From NCBI GenBank assembly GCA_030159075.1, contig BROG01000131.1, positions 1,300,001-1,364,000 of the forward strand: DNA of 64,000 nt, given 5' to 3'. Numbering within the stretch: position 1 is the stretch's first letter; every line of letters starts with the position of its first letter. This stretch comes from Atrina japonica (taxonomy: Eukaryota > Mollusca > Bivalvia > Pterioida > Pinnidae). Shown here piece after piece: positions 1 to 14,410 of the stretch. The notes beneath the pieces were generated by a model. That model had not been told where the DNA came from, searched no databases, and saw only the letters and a list, made by a program, of their open reading frames with translations. The translations under genes and the position numbers were made by a program.

Positions 1-1483
1 TCCTTGTTACAGAAATATATAGAAAAGTAATAGGTAAAACACCTTCCATCAACATAGAACTGATTCAATCTAGACTGAGCCAAATATAACTGATTTTGAT
101 AAATATGATAAATGAGACTATCTAGCGATTGATATTCTTTATACAATTGTTGATGCAAAACAATTGGTACTTGTTGAAATATTATCTGTTGAAAGCACCT
201 TCACCAATAATAATGCGTATCCTGTCTTTTTATTACTACTATTCATACTATTATCAAATGCATACTTTTTATGAATACAAACGGACCTGTTGTTTAATTC
301 ATAAATAATAATTAATGTCTATACGTCTCTCTCTCCCTCTCTAAAAAAGACAAAAGAACTAGTGATATGTTTTGATTTTCTTATTTGAAAAATTTCTATT
401 GCTAAAGAATTTGAAAATCAACAAAGTAGTGAATATCTAGAAAAGAACAGGAGCACCGTGATAAAACGACTTTGTCGACAAATCAAACACTTGTGAGCGT
501 AAAATCCACATAAATAAGAAAAACTATACGAGAGCAACTATCTGTGGCATCTTCAATATGGAGTGTAGTTCGTGATATTTCAGAGCTTATGCTCGCATCG
601 AAAATGCTGTGATAGAGAAATTCTTTATATAAAAGGTACTTCTGTCTGTGGGGACTTACTTCAGAAATGTGAAAATCTTCGATTTTTCTAATGTTACGAC
701 TTTAAAGCACATAATGAACACGTCAATGAATGAAATGCTAATTAGAACGAGACCCATCAGCATTATCTTTTAAACTGAATAAGAGAAAATAATTCATTTA
801 TAGAAGAGGAAGTTGTTCATATTGTTCACATAATCTCGTCCAATGTGAACGGATATTCGATATGTATTCAATGACGTCAATTGTGGGTGGCTCCAATTTT
901 TCAAGTGGCACTCAACGAGCAATCGACTGCAAAACAGCCTGGGCAGACTAGTGGAAGGAAACCGTTAAGATAACGAAATAAGTTAAATCATACATCAATT
1001 ATGTTTTAAAAAGACCGGCTGCTTGTTTTAACACGATGTGTGAGTGATGACTGAATGATAATAATTCAATTGCCATCTACTCACATATCAATTTATTGAA
1101 ATGATCTGTTCTAAATTTGGCACAATAATGTAACGACACTGGGATGTTGATTAAGAATCGGAAACGTCTTATCCAGAACTATTTCTGGGGATATCAGAGA
1201 CTTGCTTTTAAAAAACGAGCATTTATAAATGCTGTATTAAGTTATCAATAACTTTCGTTATTGGGACAGATTGAAAATATGTCATAGATGATATAATAAA
1301 AGAACTGTAGACGGATTTATCATTTAAATAATACAATTGAAAGATTTGTATACGTATTACAGGCGTCACTATGCTTTAGTCAGATATGGAATTTCTATAT
1401 CACTGATGACGAGAGATATATTTTCAGTAATGTATCCTTTTCCCTATCATCTTTATCTAAGTTATGACTTCGTATAAAATGAA
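1..1483. other. AT-rich DNA without recognised gene
   Basis: No open frame with protein-like composition, splice-bounded exon, RNA gene or recognised repeat was seen on either strand. If the TM1-TM5 exons of the GPCR at 10.7-18.7 kb are in the window, they would have to be in this and the following + strand intergenic stretches. Confidence 0.5.
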
Positions 1484-1632
1484 CGCTCAGATACCATAGA
1501 ATAAATTTTTAGGATGTCCTGGATATAGGTACAATCTGGTAAAGTTGGACAAATACGGACCTCTTGCAATCAAGAAATGGGATCAGGTGCCATGTAGGAG
1601 TAAGCATCCCCTGCTAACCGGCCTAACCATTT
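1484..1632 (-). repeat. Retroelement A 3' tail, 5'-truncated copy
   Basis: Read on the + strand it begins with a degenerate version of the family end (CAGATACCATAG for CAGATACCAAAG) and continues through GGATGTCC, GGACAAA, GGGATCAGGTGCCATG and AGTAAGCATCCCCTG, the same order as in the other tail copies of the window. It stops about 150 bp in. It carries no gene. Confidence 0.75.
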
Positions 1633-1701
1633 CAAACTCTAACACTCGAGCCTAAGTGGAATGCACAGATTTTAAGTATTTCGTTTTCAAACCATCTTAG
1701 C

Positions 1702-1838
<137 letters not shown>

Positions 1839-3183
1839 TACTTAACTTGAAAGTGACAATTGACCTATATTTGAACATTGTATGGTTGACATTTCGCAAG
1901 GTAACCGAGTTACTATCATTTCAGTCTGATGACTAAACCTATATTTGAACGTTGTATGGTTAGAAACCATTCTCTGTTTAGCATAATGGCTGAAAATATG
2001 TCTGTATCGCCGAAAATTATGATATGATATCTTAATCTTTTAGCATCTGTCGTGTTTTATGTCGGATTCTAATTGAATTGGAGTTTTGCTTATCCAATTG
2101 TACTTCATCGTTTCACGTTTATCATTTTTAAATAGATTAAGTACTGTGTTTTAAACTCTGACACTATAATGCACGACAACCCAAAGTAAAATCAATAGAT
2201 AAAATATTTTCAAAGTTAATTGTATCGTTTCTTGAATTCAACAGAATTTTTTTCTCAATTATTGACAGTGATATATCCGTGCACTTTTACAGAAATACGT
2301 TTATTTTAATATATTCGCCCTCCAATCACAATGATGTCAATCAAAATAAAGTCCAACAATCAAAAGGAAAATCACCTTCTTCGTTCCATGATATAAATTT
2401 ATAAGCGTTACACCGCTTTTTTTCATTCTCACTCGATCGTCACCAAAAGAGAGAACCAGCCACAGTCACAATCCACTTTCGTGCATATGACAGACTCATT
2501 ACCGTTAGTATCAGCACCAAAACTAAAATCTATAGTTATGTTTTTATTAACTTTAAAAAATATATATAAAGAAGCAAACAAAAAACCAAGCTTCTCTTCA
2601 TAGACACGAAACATAAATGATATGTTCCGTCCTGTACAACAAGAAGAAAACGTTGGACAACATTTGATATATTAAATTACTGCGCACAGAAAAATAGTGC
2701 ATGAATGTCATGTCAAATATTGTCAAATTGTTTTAATATATCGTATAAGTTAACAGAAATAAGTTCCTTATTATATCTGCACTGAATGGAGTATGGTATT
2801 GGTATATTTATAAACGTTAATACACAGAGGGTTATACAGCGAACGAGTCCTTATAAGAATATCACTCCTCGACTTTTGAATATTCGACCTACTAATATGT
2901 ACGGATATTTGTTTTATTGACTGTGTTGTTGAATGTGAACTCTAAAATATAGCCTCATGAAATTTAACAGGGTTTTTGATTAACATTTAACATCATCATT
3001 TTAAAAGGTACCCCGCAATTAGCACTTGGGTTTTAAAAACTTTCAATTTGTGTTTTGTGAACATCTTTTTTTCTTATACATGTATATCCAAGTTATTTCT
3101 TTGCAAATTGAAATTGGATAGTAGAACCAAGAAAAACATGGTGGTATTTGATTAAAATACATTCATTTGTTTTATAATTTTGC
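1839..3183. other. No recognised feature
   Basis: AT-rich, no convincing exon on either strand. A 61-codon minus frame at 2429-2614 has no splice or promoter support and is taken as chance. Confidence 0.5.
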
Positions 3184-3191
3184 CCTAACGG

Positions 3192-3248
3192 TAACGATAT
3201 CAAGACATGCAGAGCTAATTGCATGTTTAGTATCGTTAACGATACTAA
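3192..3248. repeat. Imperfect inverted repeat with 22 bp perfect palindrome
   Basis: Positions 3227-3248 are a perfect palindrome centred on GTTAAC (arm TTAGTATCGTT). The left part, around AACGATATCAAGACATGC, is also an imperfect inverted copy of GCATGTTTAGTATCGTT, so the segment could fold as one imperfect hairpin. Function is unknown; it may be the remnant of a small inverted-repeat element. Confidence 0.75.
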
Positions 3249-3569
3249 TAAATGACAAAATGCCGTCGTAATAGTGCGAATTTATTTTTACCTATTTTGC
3301 GTCCATTCATGTCCTGCTTTTGGGGAACAATAAAAACAGAACACACGCCTACATGAATGATTATGTATATGTGAAATCGCTGCAAGCAGGAAATTGAATT
3401 AATCCAAGGAGAATCAGACAGAAATCTGTAACAACGGAATATGTATACAAAGTTGTTGGTAAAATGGGAAATCGATGAAGAACAGGTATATCTTAGAATA
3501 GGTGAATGCTGAATTTGTACTCAAATATTATTTCTGCTTGATATGTTTGTAATATGACATTTATAAAAG

Positions 3570-3885
3570 GATGTTAGCTATATAATTATAAAACGTTTCC
3601 CCACCTTTTTTACTTCTAAGATTAATAAAAAATAACAAAAAAGGAGATATACATAGGCATAAAAATTCTCATATTTTGAGTAAATTTGCTTGGGAAACCC
3701 AAATTTGGCACTTTTCCAATTGCAACTGATCAACTCAACCTTACATAATTGTATTTGTATATGCATACAACACTGGACCTGAACTTATTTTCACAAAATA
3801 TATAGGAATATGATATTTTTCGCTACAAGTACAAGTATTGAAAGTAGAAAAATCGAAATAATTATTTTTGGTAAAGCTAATGCCC
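3570..3885 (+). repeat. Inverted-repeat element R2, core orientation I
   Basis: Left flank has AATAACAAAAAAGGAGATAT and GGCATAAAAATTCT. The core then runs GAAACCC-AAATTTGGCAC-AACTCAACCTTA and ends at TTTTCACAAAATATATAGGA. The right side carries the outer terminal repeat (AAAGTAGAAAAATCGAAATA, then ATTTTTGGTAAAG). Copies 19655, 33283, 35555 and 52517 share the flanks. The element has no coding capacity and resembles a MITE, but its superfamily is not assigned. Confidence 0.65.
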
Positions 3886-4467
3886 CTTCAATACCATAAT
3901 CATCGAGTTTTGTAAATGTTAACTGTAAAAGTGATTGACCATAGCTTCGTTACCACAGCATATGTTTGTCAAACATTAAGAGATTTATGATTCATAACCA
4001 TAAATAGATATCGATAATCATAGATCATAATGATCAATTGATCGTATTTTGTTTCTTGTTAAATCAGTCCTAGCTTGTATCAACTCATTAACCCCTGTGG
4101 TCAAAATTAGACTCGCCTATCATTAAATATCATAGTCTACTGTCATAGGTTTGGAGTCAGCAAGACACTATTGCGTGTACAAGTATCATAAAGTTTATAA
4201 ATAATACATTCGAGAAAATGAAATGAGTGAACTACAGGGGTCAATGAGAAAAATTGAAATGCTAATATATGTTTACTGTCTACGTAAGTAAAATCAAGTA
4301 AAGACACGTTATTTATTGTGTACCCTACTCATAGAGTATAAAACTTAAGGTAATGCTTCTACAGAATTGATTTGTGGTGTCAATCAATCTCTGTCTTTAT
4401 CATTAAAGTCAAAATGGAAACGCCAAAATATTCTATGTACTGTGTAAAAACATACGTTACATCCACT

Positions 4468-4885
4468 CAGTCGGTCGGTATAATGATATTGTTTGTCATT
4501 ACTCTGTTCCACTAAATGAAATGTTGAGTTACCTATTCGATAACGGTTGTTAAGTCATCTGTACCAATTGTGACGAGGATTTGTTCCTCATATATTTCAT
4601 TGGAATTTGACTGTTCATTTTCGGTGGGTGTGACGGTTGTCAACAGGGGATCAATGACAACTAATCTCACCTCTAAATTTTCTAGAGACCAGTGTTTGTT
4701 CAATATTGGATAGCTTTGTATACGTATCCTGGACATTCAGGGCCGGCCTGGCACCATAAAACTTAAGAATTACTTAAGTCTAAGATTTTTATAACGTATC
4801 CTGATTGGCTGAGCAGGCATTATTCTCAGACTTGATATAAGGTTTATTTGAAGATATATACTTTGATATCTGAGATTTTTATATT
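4468..4885 (+). repeat. Retroelement A 3' tail interrupted by a ~108 bp insertion
   Basis: The tail starts at GTCGGTATAATGATATTGTT and runs to CCTGGACATTCA at about 4739. It resumes at GAAGATATATACTTTG (about 4849) and ends with the family terminus ATCTGAGATTTTTATATT. The intervening 4740-4848 starts GGCCGGCCTGGC and contains two ACTTAAG-type motifs; it is absent from all other tail copies here. Confidence 0.75.
4740..4848. mobile_element. Small insertion nested in tail copy
   Basis: About 108 bp absent from the other tail copies. It begins GGCCGGCCTGGCACC, then carries CTTAAGAATTACTTAAG, a short direct or inverted pair. No coding capacity. Its ends and any target-site duplication cannot be fixed by eye. 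Confidence 0.5.
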
Positions 4886-8916
<4,031 letters not shown>

Positions 8917-9037
8917 AGAAATAATTTAGGTATAGATAATCTGGTAAATAACTATGAAGAATACAATATCAGAATATGAAATAAGAAACCTTGGAAGATG
9001 GCTTGACTGATTAAAGTCTCCCCAAGAAACAGCTTCA
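8917..9037 (+). repeat. Direct repeat, copy 1 (about 120 bp)
   Basis: The same sequence recurs 813 bp downstream at 9730-9849 with only a few substitutions (shared blocks GAATATGAAATAAGAAACC, CCTTGGAAGATGGC, GACTGATTAAAGTCTCC). The interval contains CATA/GATA microsatellites. Confidence 0.9.
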
Positions 9038-9512
9038 ATTTTTTTCGAACTTTATTTACCTCAGCAACTTTAGAGTAAGTAGAGTTGATGAGCTCTATTC
9101 AACCTTTACAATCATATGTACAATCAGATACATGACATTTCGTTAAGTACAAGTTATATCTGTGGGATCAATGTCAAATTAATTAAAAAGGCAAACACTA
9201 TAATATGAAACTATAACAAATTGGATTGTATATAATACTTAATTTAACATTAATTTTTTTTCAAAGAAAATTCCAATTATTCCGAAATATCTGTTAATAT
9301 GTATCATTGCTGACCTACCATTACTATCTCAATTTGATGGCAAAATACCTTGCAGACATAATGTGTAAGAACCTACACACCAATATGAAGGGAATTGTTG
9401 GCCAAATCAATAATGAGTTATTTCCCATTAATTAATTTATGCATTAATTGGACCAGATTCTAGACATATACGCGCGCGCACTCATACATACACAAATATA
9501 TAATATGTAGAC

Positions 9513-9596
9513 AGAGACACATACATACATACATACATACATACATACACACATACATACATACATACATACATACATGCATACATGCATACATAC

Positions 9597-9652
<56 letters not shown>
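9513..9652. repeat. (CATA)n then (GATA)n compound microsatellite
   Basis: Runs of ACATACAT from about 9513, then TAGATAGA from about 9597 to 9652. A short (GC)n stretch sits upstream near 9471-9480. Confidence 0.97.
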
Positions 9653-9729
9653 GTAGCGAAACAGAAGAAAAGGTTTATTTCAATATCTTGGCGTATCTAT
9701 TGACAAAAAGGACTGTGCATGTTTCTAAA

Positions 9730-9849
9730 AGGAAGAATTTAGGTAGAGATAATCTGGGAAACAACTATGAAGAATACAATTTCAGAATATGAAATAAGAA
9801 ACCTTGGAAGATGGCGTGACTGATTAAAGTCTCCCTAAGAAACAGCTTC
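9730..9849 (+). repeat. Direct repeat, copy 2 (about 120 bp)
   Basis: Second member of the pair described at 8917. High identity implies a recent duplication or gene conversion. No terminal TG/CA dinucleotides or internal coding region support an LTR reading. Confidence 0.9.
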
Positions 9850-10082
9850 GACTGGTTGCATGATTATTTGTCTTCATGTGAATTAATTTCTGTTTTGAAA
9901 AGGAATCCATTTAACATGAAATTAACGTTTATAATGCCATGCAGTATACAAAATTTCAGTCAGAAGATGATGGTTCATATATCAGTTTACTGCTTTTGCG
10001 GATACCTCCTGTCAAAGCTATTCAGGGAAGCAGTATATAGTATGTTTAAAACAACAACCATACAGAAGAAACAATCAATATA

Positions 10083-10376
10083 CAAATTTCAGATACCAAA
10101 GTATAAATCAATAGAATGTCCAGGACATAAATACAAATCCGGAAAAAATGGACAAACACGGACATCTGGAAACCAAGAGGTGGGATCAGGTGCGATGGAG
10201 GAGTAAGCATCCCCTATCGACCGGTCACACCCGCCGTGGGTCCACAGTCAAGTCCAATGAAACACGCGAGGAGTGTATCCTCGTCAAAATTGGTACAGAC
10301 GTCTCAACAACCGCCAACGAAAAGGCAACTCAACATTTCACTTAATGAAACAGAGTAGTTGCATCGCCAAAATGAA
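10083..10376 (-). repeat. Retroelement A 3' tail, near full length
   Basis: Begins AAATTTCAGATACCAAAGTA and runs through GGATGTCC-like, GGGATCAGGTGCGATGGAGG, GTCACACCCGCCGTG, GAGGAGTGTATCCTCGTC and CAACATTTCACTTAATGAAA. It ends about 340 bp before the GPCR TM6 exon. Open frames here are inside the repeat and are not genes. Confidence 0.85.
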
Positions 10377-10711
10377 TTCTATTTTATCATGTTTGCGTGA
10401 CCTTTCACAAAAGCATCATAAATGACCTGTACATTTTTACAGGATGTAAAAATATACAGATACTTTGTTCAAAAAATAGTAAAATAGATTTCAACATAAA
10501 ATAAACCCTCCAAAAAAAACCTTTATCTGTTATCAGCAAAAGACAACATTGGTTTTGAACATATACTACTCAAATATTTATATTGCAACAACATTGGATA
10601 TTGTTACTCTCCTCATTACGAGTACTTACAAGTAAGGGGAAAATCATATTTTGTCAGGGATGCTGTTGATACTTCAACTGTCTGTTATATATCCAGTTTC
10701 CTTATTTGCAG

Positions 10712-10812
10712 GTAGTCAAAATGCTGATAATAGTTGTATGTTTGTTTGTGCTGTGTTGGATGCCCTTGCACGTCTACAACTTTCTCTCGGAAATTTATCC
10801 TGATGTAAACAG
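10712..10812 (+). CDS. Neuropeptide GPCR, TM6 exon
   Basis: A 101-nt internal exon of a rhodopsin-class (class A) peptide receptor. It follows the acceptor TTTCCTTATTTGCAG, starts in phase 0 (VVKMLI) and ends before the donor GTGAGT after two bases of an Arg codon. The 33 residues span all of TM6: a basic cytosolic start (VVKM), a hydrophobic helix, the diagnostic CWMP form of the CWxP motif, then LHVYNFLSEI and the start of extracellular loop 3. The partial codon AG is completed by the first base of the exon at 17062, giving an uninterrupted frame. TM6 movement around the CWxP proline drives G-protein activation in this family. The motif set fits the tachykinin, leucokinin and NPY-type group of protostome receptors; the exact ligand is inferred, not shown. 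TM1-TM5 exons were not found. Confidence 0.9.
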
Positions 10813-11224
10813 GTGAGTAGTTTTACCTGCTAAAAACACGTTTAAAGATTAAAGCACACAGGTATTTACAAACTTGCAATCAAATACATACGCAAACACA
10901 TAGAGACACAAGCATCTTTATTTTGGTTTTCTGAACTAGACTCTAGGGTTTTATATTTGGTTTCTTTCCTTCGCTCTGTCTTTTCTCTTTTGATACTTAA
11001 AGCAATATCAGTGACTCTATTTTACACGCACGTATATGAGTTTACATCTTTATATATTTACCTCTCTGACCGACTCTGATTCACACGGTTCGTTAATAAG
11101 TTAATAAGTTTTTGTCATAAAACGTATGGCATTTAACAATAAGGCTGACAAGGAGTGTATTTTTTGTTGATTTACTGTGTATAATGCATCGCCCACTGAG
11201 TTTGCTGTAAAGAAGGTTAGATGT

Positions 11225-11445
11225 TGGTTGTTTTTAACGTACCAATCAAGAATATTTCACTGGCAGTGAAGGGCTTCACATTATGCTCGGCATTTACGCC
11301 CATTGAGCAGTGAGCGTTCTTAACGTGCCGACACCTACTGTGACACGGGACCTCGGTTTTTACAGTCTGGCGCCAGCGGGACTCGAACTCATGACTCCAG
11401 GATCAAGAGACGAGCGTGCTACAGACTGAGCCAAGCCTGCTCCAA
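11225..11445 (-). mobile_element. tRNA-headed SINE (same family as 45428-45712)
   Basis: Shares with the 45.4 and 35.9 kb copies the blocks TAACGTACCAATCAAGAATA, GCATTTACGCCCATTGAGCA, GTTCTTAACGTGCCGACACC and TACTGTGACACGGGACCTC. Its tRNA-like head, at the high-coordinate end, reads on the minus strand through GCTTGGCTCAGTCTGTAGC and GAGTTCGAGTCCC, the A and B boxes of an internal Pol III promoter. The minus-strand tail is near 11225. Confidence 0.8.
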
Positions 11446-11936
11446 GGAGGTTAAAACTCCGTACGACTCGAACACTTGTCTTGCCTACTATTCTTGTATG
11501 ACTATTATATGTCTTTATATATGTTTTTATTTAACACAATCAAGAGCTCGCTAGGCATGCGTGACGACAAGAGATCTCACATTGATAATGAATCTAGTTC
11601 TCACTGTCATTTCTATCTAGATTATTGACCGAGATAAGGTTGTTATGATTGGACAAGACACATTTGTCTGGTTTTTTTATTGTATTTTTTATTTTTATTT
11701 TAAATAAACAACATCTTTAATGTTAAAATTTGTTAGCTGTACAAATTGAAATGCCAGATATAGTAGTTACATTGAATTTGACTAATCTGTTTTTATTGAA
11801 ATTTTTATTTATAAGGCTATTCTATATATGGCAATATTATCATTACAGTGTCAAGAAGTTCCCTGTCATGTTGTATTTTCTACTAAATTAAACACGCGAT
11901 GGTATGATGTCGCTGTTAAAGTTGGGACTCGGCTAA

Positions 11937-11999
11937 TGATGGCTGGGTGAATAGAACGTTCACCTTGTAAGCGGGAATCCGGATTTCAGTCATACCTCG
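11937..11999 (+). mobile_element. tRNA-like SINE head
   Basis: GATGGCTGGGTGAATAGAAC resembles an A box, CCTTGTAAGC an anticodon region with TGT (Thr-like), and GGATTTCAGTC a decayed B box. It is probably the Pol III head of a SINE whose body would run into 12000-12190. If so, the overlapping exon candidate on the other strand is spurious. Confidence 0.4.
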
Positions 12000-12193
12000 G
12001 GCGTTTTTAAAAGCAGATAATGGCTATTTCTCACTCCACATGTTTGACACAAGAAATCGGTATACTGACCGTGTTTGCAATTGCACTGTTCCACTGGGGA
12101 AGACGTCGTTCGTGTATTATTTTCTAATAAACATGGGCATAGCTGACTTTCACATTTGGGTGCTGGGATAGGAGGGGAAATGTCTGCCTCCCT
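11996..12193 (-). CDS. Possible internal exon, cysteine-rich (uncertain)
   Basis: On the minus strand the acceptor TTTTATTTTCAG precedes a 198-nt open stretch of 66 codons, phase 0 at both ends, followed by a possible donor GTATGA. The peptide has seven cysteines, including CPC, CNC and CQTCG spacing, and more balanced base composition than its surroundings. It would be nested in the GPCR intron on the opposite strand. Against it, a tRNA-like SINE head on the + strand abuts its low-coordinate end, so the region may be SINE body that happens to stay open. No family is recognised. Confidence 0.3.
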
Positions 12194-12354
12194 CTGAAAA
12201 TAAAACATAAAATGGAAATGTAAGCAATTAAATGAAATATCATTAAAGTAAAACAGTGGATTGCTAATCAATTACTTAACTATGCATGTTTTTAAATCCC
12301 TTTTTAGCATAAGATCCAGTTATTTTTAGCATAAGATCAACTTATTTTGTCTCG

Positions 12355-13060
12355 GATATAAATATAAAAGAGAGACTTTTTAGCATCATAGACAACTGTT
12401 TTTTTACTAAAACTGGTACCCGGAAAATTTAAATATCGAGTGATTGGTTATTGTCATACTTATCAAGTCAAACACCACTCTGATTCCAAACATAAATAAA
12501 CAGAAGTTGATATAAAAAGATGCTGGAATTTCTAATACACAATATATTTTTTATGCTTTGCCACATAATTCGAAACGACCCTAGCGGGATTAGAACTTGA
12601 TGTGAGAGGCCTTGTGATTTAAAGCGCAATGCTCTAACCACTCGGCCATACGGAGGCACCCTGTTGTCAATTAATAATGACAATTTTCATACGTATGCCA
12701 ATGCTATATATCCCAGCGAACTAGAATTTAAAGCTACAACAGAATCAGACACGTTTCATACTTATTTTACTTACTATGAACACAGACGGGAAATTAACAA
12801 CTATGCTATTCGACAAACCAGACAATTTCGACTTGCACATTGTAAATTTTCCACATTTAAGTAGTAATATCCCACAATCACTCATATATAGAGTTTATTT
12901 TTCACAAAAGTTCCGATATGCCAGGGCGTGTTCAACATATGAACATTTCATTACAGATGTAAACTACTAACTGACAAATTACTGAAACAGGGATATCGAA
13001 AACCGCAAATTTTACGGTCGCTGACTTTGACTTAACCGCCGATTTGGGGGAGGGGGCTAT
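12355..13060 (+). pseudogene. Reverse transcriptase, lineage A, core deleted
   Basis: The copy aligns by eye with the one at 22820-23640: CATAGACAACTGTTTTT, AATTTAAATATCGAGTGATT and GCTGGAATTTCTAATACAC at the 5' side, then TTAATAATGACAATTTTCAT and a stretch coding for FRYARACSTYEHF at the 3' side. The middle, which in the other copy encodes MGTNCAP and YIDD, is missing and a tRNA-like sequence sits in its place. Stop codons and frameshifts make it inactive. A fragment of the family tail lies further on at 13250-13336. Confidence 0.8.
12553..12660 (-). mobile_element. Class II tRNA-like sequence inside RT pseudogene
   Basis: On the minus strand it starts GGTGCCTCCGTATGGCCGAG, with a good A box (TGGCCGAGTGG), then GGTTAGAGC, CTTTAAATCAC in the anticodon region, an extra variable arm (GGCCTCTCACATC) and a B-box-like GTTCTAATCCC. 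The long variable arm points to a Leu/Ser-type tRNA ancestor. It is probably a SINE head rather than a working tRNA, because acceptor pairing is poor. Confidence 0.6.
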
Positions 13061-13249
13061 TGATTTGGCGACACTGCGTCTGCAGTCATTTAAACTCACA
13101 TCCGCTTTTATGTCATTTTTATTTATTTATTTGAATTATCATTTAGTTTTTTATTTAAATATAACAGCCAAAAATCATATTTTTTTCATTAGTAAATAAA
13201 TTAATATCATTATTAGATCTACTATGAGTGGTAACAGTCTACCATGCGT

Positions 13250-13479
<230 letters not shown>

Positions 13480-14109
13480 AAATATATTGATGCCGTATAT
13501 ATCAATTTAACCTGATGTGAACCTATTTTAGATAATATCTAATACCTAAGGGGATGTTTATTTCCTGTTGAGATCAGATCGTTCGTTCAGGTCACAGATT
13601 CTAAGGGAATATTGGTTACAATAATCATTTGATTAGAATATTAATTCCATTTAAATGGAATCAGACCTAGGTCACGGGTTTATTGATGTATGGCACAGAT
13701 AAATTGTAATACTGATAATAAGTAGATAAATCTACATTAAATCGCTTTCCCAAATGACCTCTAATCATTACAAGTCATTCATGTAGATACATTTATTTTC
13801 CTGTTCGAAAATTTTCCACGTATTTGTGATGATGTGAGGGGTCTCCATACCCAAGTGATGATAGCATCGAGCTATGGACCATTATGTCTCTCGCATTTAT
13901 TCAACGCGAGTTCGAAAGTCTGATTTTGTGAAAATGTTTGCCACTTTACTTGCGGAAGGCCGATGGTTTCTTCCCGACTACATTGTACACTTACCAAATA
14001 TCGTGATGGAATCTGTTAGCAATTTTGTAAAAAAGAAAGGTGACAAGGAATGTATTCATTAGAATGAAACTGTTAAGTCGTATAAAAATTATCTCGAAAA
14101 GTTTGAAAT

Positions 14110-14410
14110 TATTGACAATTCTGATTGCTTTGTAGCTTAAAACATGTCCTTGAAGTATTCATTTGACCCCTTTGTACCGAATTTGATCCGTTCATTAAAC
14201 AAGAAAGATTTCCATGGAACATTTGCGACGGGTATGGCATGCCAGCAGAAGACGCTGACTCCTTCCGGACACCTGGTCTTATCCCGTTTGGAATTCGTAA
14301 TTGTTCTTCATGTTGAGACCATTTGCACATCTAATTCGTCGTGTTATAATGGACTTGAGTTTTTTATTATTGATTGGTACTTCTTCAATTTTACTTTGAA
14401 ATATAAAAGC
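14110..14410 (+). repeat. Retroelement B 3' tail
   Basis: CTGACTCCTTCCGGACACCT, TGGAATTCGTAATTGTTCTT and GAGACCATTTGCACATCTAA correspond in order to the reverse complement of 26690-26800, the sequence downstream of the lineage-B reverse transcriptase. It is therefore a 5'-truncated copy. Open frames on both strands here (94 and 73 codons) belong to the repeat. Confidence 0.65.

Noticed and set aside
9513..9652. CRISPR-like regularity
   Set aside because: It is a simple CATA/GATA microsatellite with no repeat-spacer structure; the DNA is eukaryotic.
8917..9849. Solo LTR pair
   Set aside because: The 120 bp repeats lack TG...CA ends, a primer-binding site, a polypurine tract and any coding interior.
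9856..10345. Overlapping frames of 116 and 65 codons
   Set aside because: They run through a tail A copy; the same peptide pieces appear in other tail copies, so this is repeat sequence.
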